The notes under the pieces were generated by a model. The model was given only the letters and a program-made list of their open reading frames with translations, had not been told where the DNA came from and ran no database searches. From Marinobacter salinexigens (GTDB taxonomy: Bacteria > Pseudomonadota > Gammaproteobacteria > Pseudomonadales > Oleiphilaceae), in assembly GCF_008370345.1 (NCBI RefSeq), contig NZ_VTUU01000003.1:463645-527644 (forward strand): DNA of 64,000 bases. Reading direction: 5' to 3'. Positions within the stretch are counted from its first letter, which is position 1, and every line of letters begins with the position of its first letter. Made by a program: the position numbers and the translations under genes. This document shows, piece by piece, positions 1 through 8,873 of the stretch.

Positions 1-651
1 CCAGAAAATCGGGTTTTCCTGGCCCTGGATCATGTTGGTCTGCAACGCTCCATACACTTCACCCCAGGGCAGCGGTGTCGGAGTGGCACCGAATGCGGAA
101 TAGGTTTCTGACAACAGCGGGTTGGTCATAACCCGGATTTTCTTGTTGGCAAAATCTTCTGGCTTGGTCACCGGCTCATCCACGGTAACGACCATTTCCC
201 CTTCCGGATACATCTTGAGCAGTTCCAGGCCCTTGTCGGCATAGAGCTTCGGGAAGTCCTTGTTGATGGCTTTGCTCTCGCGGAAGAACTTGATCACCGT
301 GTCCATGTCGGTCGGCATCAGGTAAGGGATGAAGAAAATCTGGGCTTCAGGAATCAGGGAGCCGGTGAAGCCGGGTGACTGGTTGACGAAATTCAGAATG
401 CCCGCCTGGGTCTGTTCCATGATGTCATCGGATTCGCCCAGTTCACCGAAACGGTAGATCTGCAGGGTGTGGTCGGAATTCTCTTCAATATATTCCTTGA
501 ACTTGTATGCGTATACGTCCTGTACGTCGCCTTCATACTCCTCGTGGGCGTAACGCCAGTTATCGGCGCTAGCGGAGTTAGCGGCAGTCATAGCCGCGAA
601 AGCGAACGCTGAAATTCCGGCCAGTTTTCTGAATTTACTCATGCTGCTCAT
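1..651 (-). CDS. TRAP transporter solute-binding protein, DctP family (partial)
   Basis: Periplasmic binding component of a tripartite ATP-independent periplasmic transporter, which hands small organic acids or osmolytes to a QM permease pair. About 217 N-terminal residues are present; the C-terminus lies beyond base 1. A signal peptide is visible (basic MSKFRK, then an alanine-rich stretch ending ANSASA before DNWRYAH). The segments KFKEYIEENS, FGELGESDDI and ENKKIRVM-like FANKKIRVMTNP are typical of DctP proteins. The start at 651 has GGAG about 8 nt upstream; an in-frame ATG at 642 is the alternative. The membrane subunits would be expected further left. The ligand cannot be told from this fragment. 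Confidence 0.85.
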   Translation of the reverse strand, partial: MSSMSKFRKLAGISAFAFAAMTAANSASADNWRYAHEEYEGDVQDVYAYKFKEYIEENSDHTLQIYRFGELGESDDIMEQTQAGILNFVNQSPGFTGSLIPEAQIFFIPYLMPTDMDTVIKFFRESKAINKDFPKLYADKGLELLKMYPEGEMVVTVDEPVTKPEDFANKKIRVMTNPLLSETYSAFGATPTPLPWGEVYGALQTNMIQGQENPIFW

Positions 652-800
652 CGGGTTTCTCCGTTCGTTTTCTCGTTTTTCTGCTGAAATCTATTGTTAC
701 AGTACTAAAGACTGGCAAAACAAAATGATTTACGCAAGAAATTGACCAAAAACAGAAAATCCGATTTTTCGATCTGAGTGGTGATTGCAACTTTTTGAAT

Positions 801-1334
801 TCACAGTTGATTCAGATCGGAGGTGCAGGTTTCGAGGAATTCCCGGAACTCGGAAACCACCTTATCGAGGCTGTTTTCGAGGCGGTGTCCATCTGGTAGT
901 ACCAGTGTTGGAATCTCCTGTTCCCGGGCCAACTCCAGGACCGGCATGACCGGAACCACGTCGTCGGCCCAGCCATGGATGATCTGACGATAGCGGGCCT
1001 GGATGACGGGGCTGGATTGTGGATATTTGGGCAGCGCGAGCGCTGGCGCCAGCATGAAGCAGCCGAGAACGGGGCTAACTGAACTGGTTTGGGCGCATAC
1101 CCATCCACCCATGCTGGAACCAGCCAGTACAGTGAGTTCCGGGACCGCCCCTGCCTTCTCCATAGCGGTCTGCATTTGCTGAAGCCTGACCTCAGGGTCC
1201 TTGCTACTGCGGTGATCCAGGGCGAGTGCGGTGACGCCGGGAAAAGCTTCTGCGGCTTGTTTCATGGCCTGCACCTTGGTGCTGCCGGGGCCGCTCTCGA
1301 GTCCGTGGGATAGAAAAACGTGAAGACGGGTCAT
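801..1334 (-). CDS. Small alpha/beta-fold hydrolase (YqiA-like)
   Basis: 177-residue single-domain alpha/beta hydrolase, probably a cytoplasmic esterase. The strand-turn nucleophile elbow GSSMGG lies near residue 73, HGWADDVVP near residue 120 supplies the acidic residue, and PDGHRLE near residue 147 the histidine, so the triad looks complete. The opening HVFLSHGLESGP carries the usual oxyanion-hole HG. No signal peptide is seen. It sits between the TRAP gene and a luciferase-like oxidoreductase, all on the minus strand but separated by gaps of about 50-150 bases, so a shared transcript is possible but not shown. The natural substrate is unknown. Confidence 0.8.
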   Translation of the reverse strand: MTRLHVFLSHGLESGPGSTKVQAMKQAAEAFPGVTALALDHRSSKDPEVRLQQMQTAMEKAGAVPELTVLAGSSMGGWVCAQTSSVSPVLGCFMLAPALALPKYPQSSPVIQARYRQIIHGWADDVVPVMPVLELAREQEIPTLVLPDGHRLENSLDKVVSEFREFLETCTSDLNQL

Positions 1335-1385
1335 GATCGGGGCTCCTGGGATTGATCAGAATGCCCCGAATCATGGTGCCCTGAG

Positions 1386-2384
1386 TCAGGCCTGTCCAGT
1401 CCTGGTGGCTGAGAGGATATCCAGAGCGTGGCGGCGTCTGTCGGGATCATAGATGTCGGCGGTGAACATCAGTTCGTCCACCTCAACAGTACTGAGCAGC
1501 TCGTCCAGTTGGCTACGGATATCGTCGGCGTTTCCGAGTACCTGCAGACCGAGAAAGTCCAGAACGCCCGCCTTTTCTCCGGCATTCCAGAGACCGTCCA
1601 TGCTTTCTACCGGCGGGCGCATCCACAGGGGCTGTCCCCTGAACAGGGACAGGATGCGCTGGTAACTGGTGGTGGCGAGGAATTTAGCCTCATCCATTGA
1701 ATCCGCGGGCACTGCTGGAATCGCCAGCATCGCATAAGGAGCCTGTAGCTGTTCAGACGGCTGGAAGTGCTCGCGATAGACCCGTAGCGCTTCACGGTAC
1801 AGCCGGGGCGCGAAATGCCCGGCGAAAGCATAGGGAAGCCCTCGCATGGCAGCCAGTTGTGCGCTGTACAGACTCGATCCCAGTAGCCAGATGGGTACGT
1901 TGGTACCGGCACCTGGGATGGCTTTAACCTGCTGTCCGGCCTGAAGCGGGCCCAGTAACGTTTGCAAAGCTGCCACGTCTTCCGGGAATTGTTCGGCTCC
2001 CAGGCCATCCCGGCGCAATGCCCGGGAGGTGATTGGGTCCGTACCGGGGGCGCGGCCAAGGCCAAGATCAATCCTGCCCGGATAAAGGCTTTCCAGGGTG
2101 CCGAACTGTTCTGCAATGACCAGAGGTGGGTGATTGGGCAACATGACGCCGCCGGAGCCAACGCGAATCGTATCGGTTTTGCCAGCAATATGGCCGATCA
2201 GTACCGAGGTGGCGGAACTGCTGATGCCTTCCATGTTGTGGTGTTCTGCAAGCCAGAAGCGCTTGAAGCCAAGGGCTTCGGCATGTTGTGCATAGGCCAC
2301 GCTATTGGCCAGGGTGGTGGCAACGGAATCGCCTTCGCGGACGGAGGCAAGCTCCAGGAGTGAGTAACTGGGTGCTTTGGACAT
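1386..2384 (-). CDS. LLM-class flavin-dependent oxidoreductase (bacterial luciferase-like)
   Basis: 332-residue TIM-barrel oxidoreductase of the luciferase-like monooxygenase group, single-component subtype (resembling MsnO8-type proteins). Recognisable family blocks are [17 protein letters not shown] (about residues 35-51), the [22 protein letters not shown] region (about 77-98) and the [15 protein letters not shown] segment that shapes the FMN pocket. Predicted cytoplasmic, using reduced FMN and oxygen or acting as an F420/FMN-like reductase. An ATG at 2384 with a purine-rich upstream stretch (cgggagcacc) fits. No substrate can be assigned and the neighbours give no pathway clue. Confidence 0.85.
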   Translation of the reverse strand: MSKAPSYSLLELASVREGDSVATTLANSVAYAQHAEALGFKRFWLAEHHNMEGISSSATSVLIGHIAGKTDTIRVGSGGVMLPNHPPLVIAEQFGTLESLYPGRIDLGLGRAPGTDPITSRALRRDGLGAEQFPEDVAALQTLLGPLQAGQQVKAIPGAGTNVPIWLLGSSLYSAQLAAMRGLPYAFAGHFAPRLYREALRVYREHFQPSEQLQAPYAMLAIPAVPADSMDEAKFLATTSYQRILSLFRGQPLWMRPPVESMDGLWNAGEKAGVLDFLGLQVLGNADDIRSQLDELLSTVEVDELMFTADIYDPDRRRHALDILSATRTGQA

Positions 2385-2463
2385 GGTGCTCCCGAGGTTG
2401 GAAGAGGCTGGGTCAGAACCTCCTATCTGGTGATCCGGAAGCTTGGTTTCAAGGTGTGATCGA

Positions 2464-2485
2464 AGCCCGGCTTTAATGCCGGGCT
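2464..2485 (-). terminator. GC-rich hairpin after the 5'-nucleotidase gene
   Basis: A perfect 8-bp inverted repeat (AGCCCGGC / GCCGGGCT) with a 6-base AT loop lies 17 bases after the nucleotidase stop. There is no clear T-run on either strand, so it may be a weak or Rho-assisted terminator or simply a stabilising 3' hairpin. Confidence 0.4.
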
Positions 2486-2501
2486 CCGGTGATCCTTTGG
2501 A

Positions 2502-4352
2502 TCAGGGCGCGACTGGAGTGTAGGACTGGGTTGAGTAGTCAGCCTGGACAGGTTTGCTCAGGGTGCCGACTTCCATTACGTAGTCCACGAAAGATTGTGC
2601 GTAGTCGAGGTAGGTGTCGACCGCACGGCCATCGTCAGAAACAGTGCCGAAAGTGACATAGCCGTCCTGGCCGCTGGCGGTGAAGCTGTTGGACACAACC
2701 GTCAGGGTTTCATCGTCAGCCAGTGCTCTCCAGGCATCCTCACCCTGGGGTTTGACCTGAATGCCATAGAGGCGTGAGCCAGAGGCGAGGTTCATGTCCA
2801 CCATCCAGCGCAGGCCTGCTGCGTAGGGGTAGGCACCGCTGGAACTGGCGTGGGCATAGTCTACCGCTTCGTTCAGCACCTGGCGGATCTCAGCGCCGGT
2901 CATGGTCAGGTTAGTGAGGGTATTGGCGAACGGCAGGAGGGTGTAGGCATCGCCGATGGTGATGTTGCCTGCCGGAATGTCAATGCGGACTCCGCCGGCA
3001 TTCTGGATGGACACGTCTGCATCCTTGCTCTGGTACAGGAAGGCCTGTGCTACCAGGTTTGGAATGTCGCCGCCGCGAACCGGGTCTTCGCCCTGGCAGG
3101 TCTCATCACCGTAGGCCACGCCGGGAATTCGTGCTAGGCAGAGGTCTTCTGTCGCCGTTCCAACCACTTCATTGCGGAAGGTATCAAGCTGAGTGGTGTA
3201 GTAGGCCAGCATCTCGGCGGAAACCGCATCTTCTTCAACGATGCTCAGTTGCGGGTCGGCATCAACAGCAGCCATGATTTCGGCCAACTCTGCGCCTTCC
3301 GGGGTGTACTCGGCGCCAGTATCGTCTTCACGAACAATGTCGTCACCCAGCAACAGGTGTGGCACGCCAGCGCAGGAGGTGACTGCACCGGTGTTGTCCC
3401 AGGTTACGTTCAATTCGCCCACCACCATGGCATATTGCCAGGCCTGGGCAACGCACACCTTGTCACCATCAGCGTTGGTCAGTTCTGTCGGGTAGGCTCC
3501 GGAAGAGGCTAATCCGTAGTCGCCGAAATCACCCAGCAGGGTGTGGGAATCACCGCCGATGATGACGTCGACGCCGGACAGGCTCTCGGCCAGGGCCATG
3601 TCGTTTGCGTATTGATAATGTGTCATCAATACGATCTTGTTGACGCCCTCGGCTGTCAGTTCGTCGATCATCGCCTGGGCGGTCTCGGTCTCATCCAGGA
3701 ACTCGGTAGTGTCCAGAGGGCTGGAGCTGTTCTGGGTCTTGGTGGCGATGTCGATACCGATGATGCCGATCTGTTCGCCGGCCACTTCCTTGATGATGTA
3801 GGGCTTGAGGTAGTCGTCTTCGGCAAACGGTGCCAGTGGTGTGCCCACCTGCGGCTTGACGTTGGCTGCGACCACCGGCGTGCTGCAACTTCCGGAGTCG
3901 AGCATGTCCAGGAAAGATTTGAGGCCTGCGTCGCCACGGTCGAATTCGTGGTTACCCAGGGCGAACGCGTCGAAGCACACCTGGTTCATCAACTGGGCAT
4001 CGGCTTCACCTTCAAATGAGGTGAAGTACAGAGTGCCTGTGATTGCGTCACCGGCATGCAGCTTCAGCACGTTATCCAGTGCCGCTTCCCGCTCTGCGAT
4101 TTTGGCGGCTACTCGTGGAAAGCCACCGGCGGAAAACTCGGTGTCCTGGCCGGCAATGGTCAGTGACTGGCTCTCGGCTTCCAGGTGCGAATGGTGATCG
4201 TTGATGTGCAGGATGCTGGCAGTGAACTCGGTATCGGCGTCGTTTACAGGGGCCGTGGTGTTGTCACTGTCGTTGTCATTGCATCCGGCAAGTGCAACGA
4301 GGGGGACGGCCAGCCACAGTGTCCTGCTGAACATGGGTGTCTTACGAAACAT
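2502..4352 (-). CDS. Bifunctional metallophosphatase/5'-nucleotidase lipoprotein
   Basis: 616-residue UshA-type enzyme that dephosphorylates nucleotides outside the cytoplasm. The start at 4352 (MFRKTP) has AAGGAG 8 nt upstream; a longer TTG reading exists but lacks this support. The N-terminus is a lipoprotein signal with lipobox LAGC followed by an Asp/Asn-rich linker, so it is probably lipid-anchored. Metal-site blocks are HINDHHSHLE, GDAITGTLYF, ALGNHEFD and IGGDSHTLLGD; the C-terminal nucleotide-binding domain contains NAGGVRIDIPAGNIT and LLPFANTL. It lies directly downstream of exeM but behind a strong terminator, so it probably has its own promoter. With ExeM it could form an extracellular DNA-to-phosphate route. 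Confidence 0.92.
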   Translation of the reverse strand: MFRKTPMFSRTLWLAVPLVALAGCNDNDSDNTTAPVNDADTEFTASILHINDHHSHLEAESQSLTIAGQDTEFSAGGFPRVAAKIAEREAALDNVLKLHAGDAITGTLYFTSFEGEADAQLMNQVCFDAFALGNHEFDRGDAGLKSFLDMLDSGSCSTPVVAANVKPQVGTPLAPFAEDDYLKPYIIKEVAGEQIGIIGIDIATKTQNSSSPLDTTEFLDETETAQAMIDELTAEGVNKIVLMTHYQYANDMALAESLSGVDVIIGGDSHTLLGDFGDYGLASSGAYPTELTNADGDKVCVAQAWQYAMVVGELNVTWDNTGAVTSCAGVPHLLLGDDIVREDDTGAEYTPEGAELAEIMAAVDADPQLSIVEEDAVSAEMLAYYTTQLDTFRNEVVGTATEDLCLARIPGVAYGDETCQGEDPVRGGDIPNLVAQAFLYQSKDADVSIQNAGGVRIDIPAGNITIGDAYTLLPFANTLTNLTMTGAEIRQVLNEAVDYAHASSSGAYPYAAGLRWMVDMNLASGSRLYGIQVKPQGEDAWRALADDETLTVVSNSFTASGQDGYVTFGTVSDDGRAVDTYLDYAQSFVDYVMEVGTLSKPVQADYSTQSYTPVAP

Positions 4353-4425
4353 GTCTGAACTCCTTGTTGAATATCCCATCAAGGATGGGTGATTCAGGTG
4401 TCAGTAACGTTATGGTTTTGTTGCG

Positions 4426-4458
4426 AAAAAAAGAAAAGCGCCCGCGTGAAGCGGGCGC
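4426..4458 (-). terminator. Rho-independent terminator of exeM
   Basis: Read on the minus strand, an 8-bp stem GCGCCCGC / GCGGGCGC with a 5-base loop is followed by a long T-run (T4CT7-like). It starts 18 bases after the exeM stop and separates exeM from the downstream nucleotidase gene. Confidence 0.92.
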
Positions 4459-4475
4459 CTCTGTGAGGGGTGGGA

Positions 4476-6959
4476 TCAGTGGCCGCGCATGGCGTTGATC
4501 AATGCGAACATGTCGTTGCGGTCAATGCTGCCGTCTCCGTTAATGTCGTAATCCGGCGCAGTGGCCCGGCCAAAAAGCAGGGCCAGCACAAACCGGGACA
4601 GATCACGACCTGTTATACGGCCATCACCGTTGAGGTCGGCTCGTTCGGAGGCCGTTCGAACGTCCATTTCCAGGGCGACAATCACCGGGTCGTGATCGGA
4701 GGCGCGGTAGGCATCAGGGGCGTACAGGCTTGCCTGCTGCTCCGGGCTCTTGTACTCGGTGTTGTAGTCCAGGGCGCGTGGTTCATCGGCGTTGATCGCC
4801 CATACCGTGGCATCCTTCACCTTTGAAAGCAGTGCATTGTTGGCCAGCCCGTGGTCAAGATAGCCAGCCTGGCCGTAGTAGACGTAGGAGTATGCCTGCT
4901 CTCCTTCAAAGCCGGCGATCAGGTTGGTGAAGCCGTTTGTGGTCAGGGCTGTAATCGGATCTTCCTTGGCATAGCTGTTCAGGTCGCCAATGATCAGTAC
5001 GTCTTGTTCGCCGGTGCCGGTGGCGTCGCTGGTCAGCCAGGCGGACAAGGCTTCGGCAGCTGCCGTGCGTGTCGGGTTCCAGCAGCTCTGGCCATCGCCC
5101 TGATCTGCATCGGGACCTTCGACGTCATAGCAGCCCTTGGATTTGAAATGGTTAACCGCGATGGTGACACCATCCTGGCTGTCGAGCAGGCGGAAGGTCT
5201 GTGCCAGAGGCTGGCGGTTCAGATCATCAAATGGCACACCGTTCAGGGTGGCAGCGTTGCCAACGGTTTCAACCCGGTCCGTACGGTAGATAAAGCCTAC
5301 CGCAATCTCGTCACTGCCGAGTTGTTCAAGCCCCGGGTTCACATAGCCCCAGTTGCCGCCGAGGGCGCTGGCCAGTTCGGCGATGGCGCTGTTTTCATCG
5401 TAGCCGTCGTTTTCGATTTCCATCAGGCCGACGACATCAGCGTTCAGGGCGCTGATCGCACTGACCAGTTTGTCGGTCTGCCGGCTCAGTTCCTCGGGGG
5501 TTGTCGCGCCGCGGGATGTCGGGAAGCCGCCGCCGAGGCCGTCACCGTTGAAGAAATTGAGCACGTTGAAGGATGCGACAACCAGGTTACCGCGGTCTTC
5601 CAATGCCGGCTCAAAGGTGCGCGGATTGCTCTGGCTGAATGAAGGTGCGGAGGTCGGCTGCAGGCGCCACTCCGAGTAGCTGTAATCCAGGATGCCTTCA
5701 AGGTCGTGAACTGTGTCACCCGAGCGGACGGTCTGGCTGGCGCTCAGTTGCGGGCCGGGGTAGGGAATCACATCCGGATTCTGGAGGGTGCTGGCATCGT
5801 CCAGGATGATCCGGTCCAAAGTGTTCATTTCATCTACCAGTGTGGCGTCAGTGCCCGGGCTGACAATGCTGGTTGGCACGAAATGGCGGCCGGAGCCAAG
5901 GGTCAGGCTGCCATAACGGCCAAGATCGTAGTTGTCGTTGACCGTCAGGCCTTCGGCAAAACGCACCCGCATGGACTCAAAGGCTTCCGGTGCTTCCGGA
6001 GAAGACCATGGCAGAGTGACCGTGGATACGGCGGGAAGCTCACTGGTACCACAAATGGCAGAATCGGAGATCGACGTCAGCTCGGTCAGGTTGTAGTACT
6101 CGGTGACCGTGCCGGCCAGCCGAACCACCTGACCGGGTACTACTGAAAGGTCGCGGTCATAGACAAACAGGCCTTCGGAGGTCTGACTGTTATCATCCTG
6201 GTCTGAGGCTTCTTCCTGAATGTAGAAGCCGTTCAGACCGCTGAAAGCGGCGGTAACCACCGCCTCGACAACCACGTTTTGTCCTTCAAGCGGGCTGATG
6301 TCTGTAGGGCCCTGAATGGAGGAAATCAGAGTGGCCTCGGCACCGCAGCTCATATTCGGCGCCTCAGGGTTTTCACCACCGTTGTCGCCACTGCCTCCGT
6401 CCGGGTTGCCGGCGGCGCCAAGATCGTCAAAGGAGTCCTGGGCGAATCCTGAAAATGAAGTCGCAGGATCGTACGCGTCGTACGGATCGGTGTCGGCACT
6501 TGAGCCCTCAACGCGGCGTAGTGTGTGGTTCTGGGTGGTGATGTCACCGCTGCCCCAATAGCTGCCGGGGTCAAAGCCTACCTGTCCGATGCTGTCAGCG
6601 ACGTTGCCGCCGTTCAGGAGAACCACTGCGTCGTCGCCGTTGAACAGGCCCGCACCAGTGGTCTGGTTGGCCACCGCAAGTATCTCGGCGGCCGCAGAAC
6701 TGTGCGAAAATACGAAGTTGCTGCCGGGTTCCACGGCGCCTTCAAGGTCAACGGTCAGGCCGGCTGTCGACGAGCCGTTGAAAAAAACCTGAAGTTCCCA
6801 CGCGGTCAGGTCAACAGTCTGATCACCGGTGTTCAGGAGTTCGATCGCCTTGTTGTTGCTTGAACCCTCGATATACTCGCTGATCACCAGCGAAGCCTGG
6901 GCTGTCGTTGTCAGCAGACCACCGATAGCGGCGGCCAGCAGAGAGCGCTTCATTGTCAT
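4476..6959 (-). CDS. exeM: ExeM/NucH-family extracellular endonuclease
   Basis: 827-residue secreted nuclease. Order of parts: signal peptide ending near TAQA (residue ~22), a lamin-tail domain (about 24-150, with EYIEGSSNNKAIEL), a linker, an OB-like region (about 205-310), an endonuclease/exonuclease/phosphatase catalytic domain (about 455-765) and a C-terminal dockerin-like pair of calcium loops (DLNGDGRITGRD and DINGDGSIDRND). Catalytic residues are visible in SFNVLNFF, GLMEIEND, IGDLNSYAKEDP and the final ASDHDPV. In Shewanella, ExeM degrades extracellular DNA. Another start at MKRSLL (6953) is possible. Five Pho-box units lie upstream, so phosphate starvation probably induces it. A strong terminator follows. 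Confidence 0.92.
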   Translation of the reverse strand: MTMKRSLLAAAIGGLLTTTAQASLVISEYIEGSSNNKAIELLNTGDQTVDLTAWELQVFFNGSSTAGLTVDLEGAVEPGSNFVFSHSSAAAEILAVANQTTGAGLFNGDDAVVLLNGGNVADSIGQVGFDPGSYWGSGDITTQNHTLRRVEGSSADTDPYDAYDPATSFSGFAQDSFDDLGAAGNPDGGSGDNGGENPEAPNMSCGAEATLISSIQGPTDISPLEGQNVVVEAVVTAAFSGLNGFYIQEEASDQDDNSQTSEGLFVYDRDLSVVPGQVVRLAGTVTEYYNLTELTSISDSAICGTSELPAVSTVTLPWSSPEAPEAFESMRVRFAEGLTVNDNYDLGRYGSLTLGSGRHFVPTSIVSPGTDATLVDEMNTLDRIILDDASTLQNPDVIPYPGPQLSASQTVRSGDTVHDLEGILDYSYSEWRLQPTSAPSFSQSNPRTFEPALEDRGNLVVASFNVLNFFNGDGLGGGFPTSRGATTPEELSRQTDKLVSAISALNADVVGLMEIENDGYDENSAIAELASALGGNWGYVNPGLEQLGSDEIAVGFIYRTDRVETVGNAATLNGVPFDDLNRQPLAQTFRLLDSQDGVTIAVNHFKSKGCYDVEGPDADQGDGQSCWNPTRTAAAEALSAWLTSDATGTGEQDVLIIGDLNSYAKEDPITALTTNGFTNLIAGFEGEQAYSYVYYGQAGYLDHGLANNALLSKVKDATVWAINADEPRALDYNTEYKSPEQQASLYAPDAYRASDHDPVIVALEMDVRTASERADLNGDGRITGRDLSRFVLALLFGRATAPDYDINGDGSIDRNDMFALINAMRGH

Positions 6960-7028
6960 GGTTCTTTCCCTGATTCTCGATTGTCGTGTAAGGGCAACTT
7001 TTTGCCAGCCTCAGTGTGGAATCGCTCT

Positions 7029-7079
7029 GTGACGAAAGCGGGAAAGAACTGTGACGTTGAAATGAGAGTTTTATGAAAG
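7029..7079 (-). promoter_or_regulatory. Extended Pho box (PhoB operator) upstream of exeM
   Basis: Read on the minus strand there are five 7-base units at an exact 11-base period: CTTTCAT (7073-7079), CTCTCAT (7062-7068), ACGTCAC (7051-7057), CTTTCCC (7040-7046) and TCGTCAC (7029-7035). The known PhoB unit is CTGTCAT with 4-base spacers. The first three units match best. The orientation and distance (70 bases from the exeM start) fit control of exeM. The divergent gene starts only 10 bases from the other edge. Confidence 0.8.
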
Positions 7080-7088
7080 GACGATCGG

Positions 7089-7943
7089 ATGCGTTTGATC
7101 CTGAGCCGTAAGGGCTTTGATTCTTCGGCCGGTGGCTGCCCCAGCCCGGTGCTGCCCGATGGCTCCCTTTGTGTGCTTCCCATTCCCGATGGCCGTTCCG
7201 GTATTCGATATGGCGATGTGTCCTATGCGGGACGACGGTTGGGTAAAGTTGCGCGGGATCTGACCGGGGGTCGTATCCGGGCAGGCAGTGGCGCTCATCT
7301 GGACCCGGATCTGGTCAGGAGTTCCATCGAGCGTTCAGAAGGTTGGCGCCCGGTGCTGGGGCAGACAGGTTCGGCCCAGGGGCATCTGCGGAATCAGGGC
7401 GTTCAGACCGGCGACCTGTTCCTGTTTTTTGGTGTGTTCCGTCGGGCCGAGCTGTGGCAGCGCCGTTGGCGGTTCGTGCCGGGTGCCAGGCCGTTTCACG
7501 CCATCTGGGGCTGGCTGCATATTGACGAAGTGCACCGTATTGATGATATTCCGCAATCCGCCATGGAGTGGGCCCGTTATCACCCACACTTTCATGGTGA
7601 ACCGGATGCGGGCAATACTCTCTACGTGGCCTCGGATTCGTTCAGGTTCCCCGGCAGTAACGTGCCTGTTGCCGGTAGTGGCGTATTCCCGATGCTTGAA
7701 AACCATCGGATTCTGACTGATCCGGAAGCTCGACTACCCACTCGCTGGCGCCTGCCAGACATTTTTTACCCGGAGACGGGGCGAGAGCCCCTTAGTTACC
7801 ACGCCCGATCCGACCGGTGGCATCTGGCATCGCCCTGGTGCTATCTGGAATGTGCCGCCCGGGGCCAGGAGTTTGTGCTGGATATGGAAGCCTACCCGGG
7901 AGTTGCTGATTGGCTGGAGCGGATACTCGAAAGTGGTTCATAA
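7089..7943 (+). CDS. Nmad3-like protein (putative nucleotide modification-associated domain 3)
   Basis: 284-residue cytoplasmic protein whose opening (LILSRKGFDSS..GGCPSPVLPDG) and blocks GDLFLFFGVFR, FHAIWGWLHIDE and HPHFHGEPDAGNTLYVAS match my recollection of the Nmad3 family, predicted from genome context to be tied to nucleotide or DNA modification. No biochemical role is established to my knowledge. The start at 7089 has GAAAGGA upstream. Its stop overlaps the next ATG by one base (TAATG), so it is translationally coupled to a methyltransferase. It is divergent from exeM and starts beside the Pho box. The family call rests on memory of conserved blocks. Confidence 0.6.
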   Translation: MRLILSRKGFDSSAGGCPSPVLPDGSLCVLPIPDGRSGIRYGDVSYAGRRLGKVARDLTGGRIRAGSGAHLDPDLVRSSIERSEGWRPVLGQTGSAQGHLRNQGVQTGDLFLFFGVFRRAELWQRRWRFVPGARPFHAIWGWLHIDEVHRIDDIPQSAMEWARYHPHFHGEPDAGNTLYVASDSFRFPGSNVPVAGSGVFPMLENHRILTDPEARLPTRWRLPDIFYPETGREPLSYHARSDRWHLASPWCYLECAARGQEFVLDMEAYPGVADWLERILESGS

Positions 7944-8749
7944 TGAGACGAATACCTCAGTGCCGGGCCAGTCATTCATTGCCCTGGGAGAGTACCTTGC
8001 AGACACCGGACTTCTATGAGAACGACGCTGCCCTTGCTCAGTACCTGGAGTTTCACTTCGGAGAATCGTGGCATGGGGAACCCAACTTCCCGAAGGAGTT
8101 GGCCGATGCCGCGCTGGCTGCTCTGGATGGACGTGACCCGGGCAAGGCGCTCGATATCGGCTGCGCCTGTGGCCGGTCAAGCTTTGAGCTGGCTCGCGAG
8201 TTCCAGCATGTAGACGGCATCGACTTTTCCGGCAGATTTATTGAGGCCTGCCGGTCCATCGCCAAGGAAAAGCGGGTCCGCTATGCACGTCCGGAAGAAG
8301 GCGAGCTGGTGAGTCATCAGGAGCGGTCGCTGGATGCACTCGGACTGGCGGCAGCCAGCAACCGCGCAGTGTTTCATCAGGGGGATGCCTGCAAGTTGCA
8401 GCCGGAATTTGCCGGTTATGACCTGGTACTTGCGGGTAATCTGATTGACCGTTTGTACCAGCCATCGCTGTTTCTGAGGCATATCCATGAGCGAATCAAC
8501 GACCTGGGCTTGCTGGTGATTGCTTCGCCGTACACCTGGCTTGAGGAATACACGCCGAAGGAACACTGGTTGGGCGGGTTTCGCCGGAACGGTGTTGACG
8601 TCACAACTCTCGAGGGTCTCAAAGAAATGCTGGCACCACATTTCCGGTTGCTGGTCGAACCTCGGAGCCTGCCGTTTGTGATCAGGGAAACCCGGAACAA
8701 GTTTCAGCACAGTTTCTCAGAGCTGACGGTATGGGAGAAAGTCCGGTGA
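7943..8749 (+). CDS. SAM-dependent methyltransferase, OvoA C-terminal-like
   Basis: 268-residue class I methyltransferase. ALDIGCACGRSSFELA is the SAM-binding motif I, HVDGIDFSGRFIEACRS motif II and FAGYDLVLAGNLIDRL the motif IV region. FYENDAALAQYLEFHFGE and the TWLEEYTPKEHWLGGF block match the putative 4-mercaptohistidine N1-methyltransferase family, which is the C-terminal half of OvoA in ovothiol synthesis. No OvoA sulfoxide-synthase half occurs in this window, so a freestanding role or a different substrate is possible. The start at 7943 overlaps the previous stop (TAATG); a TTG at 7997 with GGGAG upstream is an alternative and would begin just before the conserved block. Ends before a strong terminator. 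Confidence 0.8.
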   Translation: MRRIPQCRASHSLPWESTLQTPDFYENDAALAQYLEFHFGESWHGEPNFPKELADAALAALDGRDPGKALDIGCACGRSSFELAREFQHVDGIDFSGRFIEACRSIAKEKRVRYARPEEGELVSHQERSLDALGLAAASNRAVFHQGDACKLQPEFAGYDLVLAGNLIDRLYQPSLFLRHIHERINDLGLLVIASPYTWLEEYTPKEHWLGGFRRNGVDVTTLEGLKEMLAPHFRLLVEPRSLPFVIRETRNKFQHSFSELTVWEKVR

Positions 8750-8836
8750 GTTGTCATGAAACGGTCATGGGGTGGGCGGTAGGATAAAAGCTCATCAGGA
8801 CGAAATGCATTGTGTTGGTGCATCGTGTGAATGTTT

Positions 8837-8862
8837 AACCGGGGCCAGGCCCCGGTTTTTTT
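8837..8862 (+). terminator. Rho-independent terminator after the methyltransferase gene
   Basis: A 9-bp stem AACCGGGGC / GCCCCGGTT with a 3-base loop is followed directly by a run of seven T. It ends the plus-strand pair and faces the convergent regulator gene. Confidence 0.92.
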
Positions 8863-8873
8863 ATGTCCGGTAT

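Noticed and set aside
4353..4475. Possible Pho box before the 5'-nucleotidase gene
   Set aside because: Only a single CTGACAC-like unit is seen, without the 11-base repetition found before exeM.
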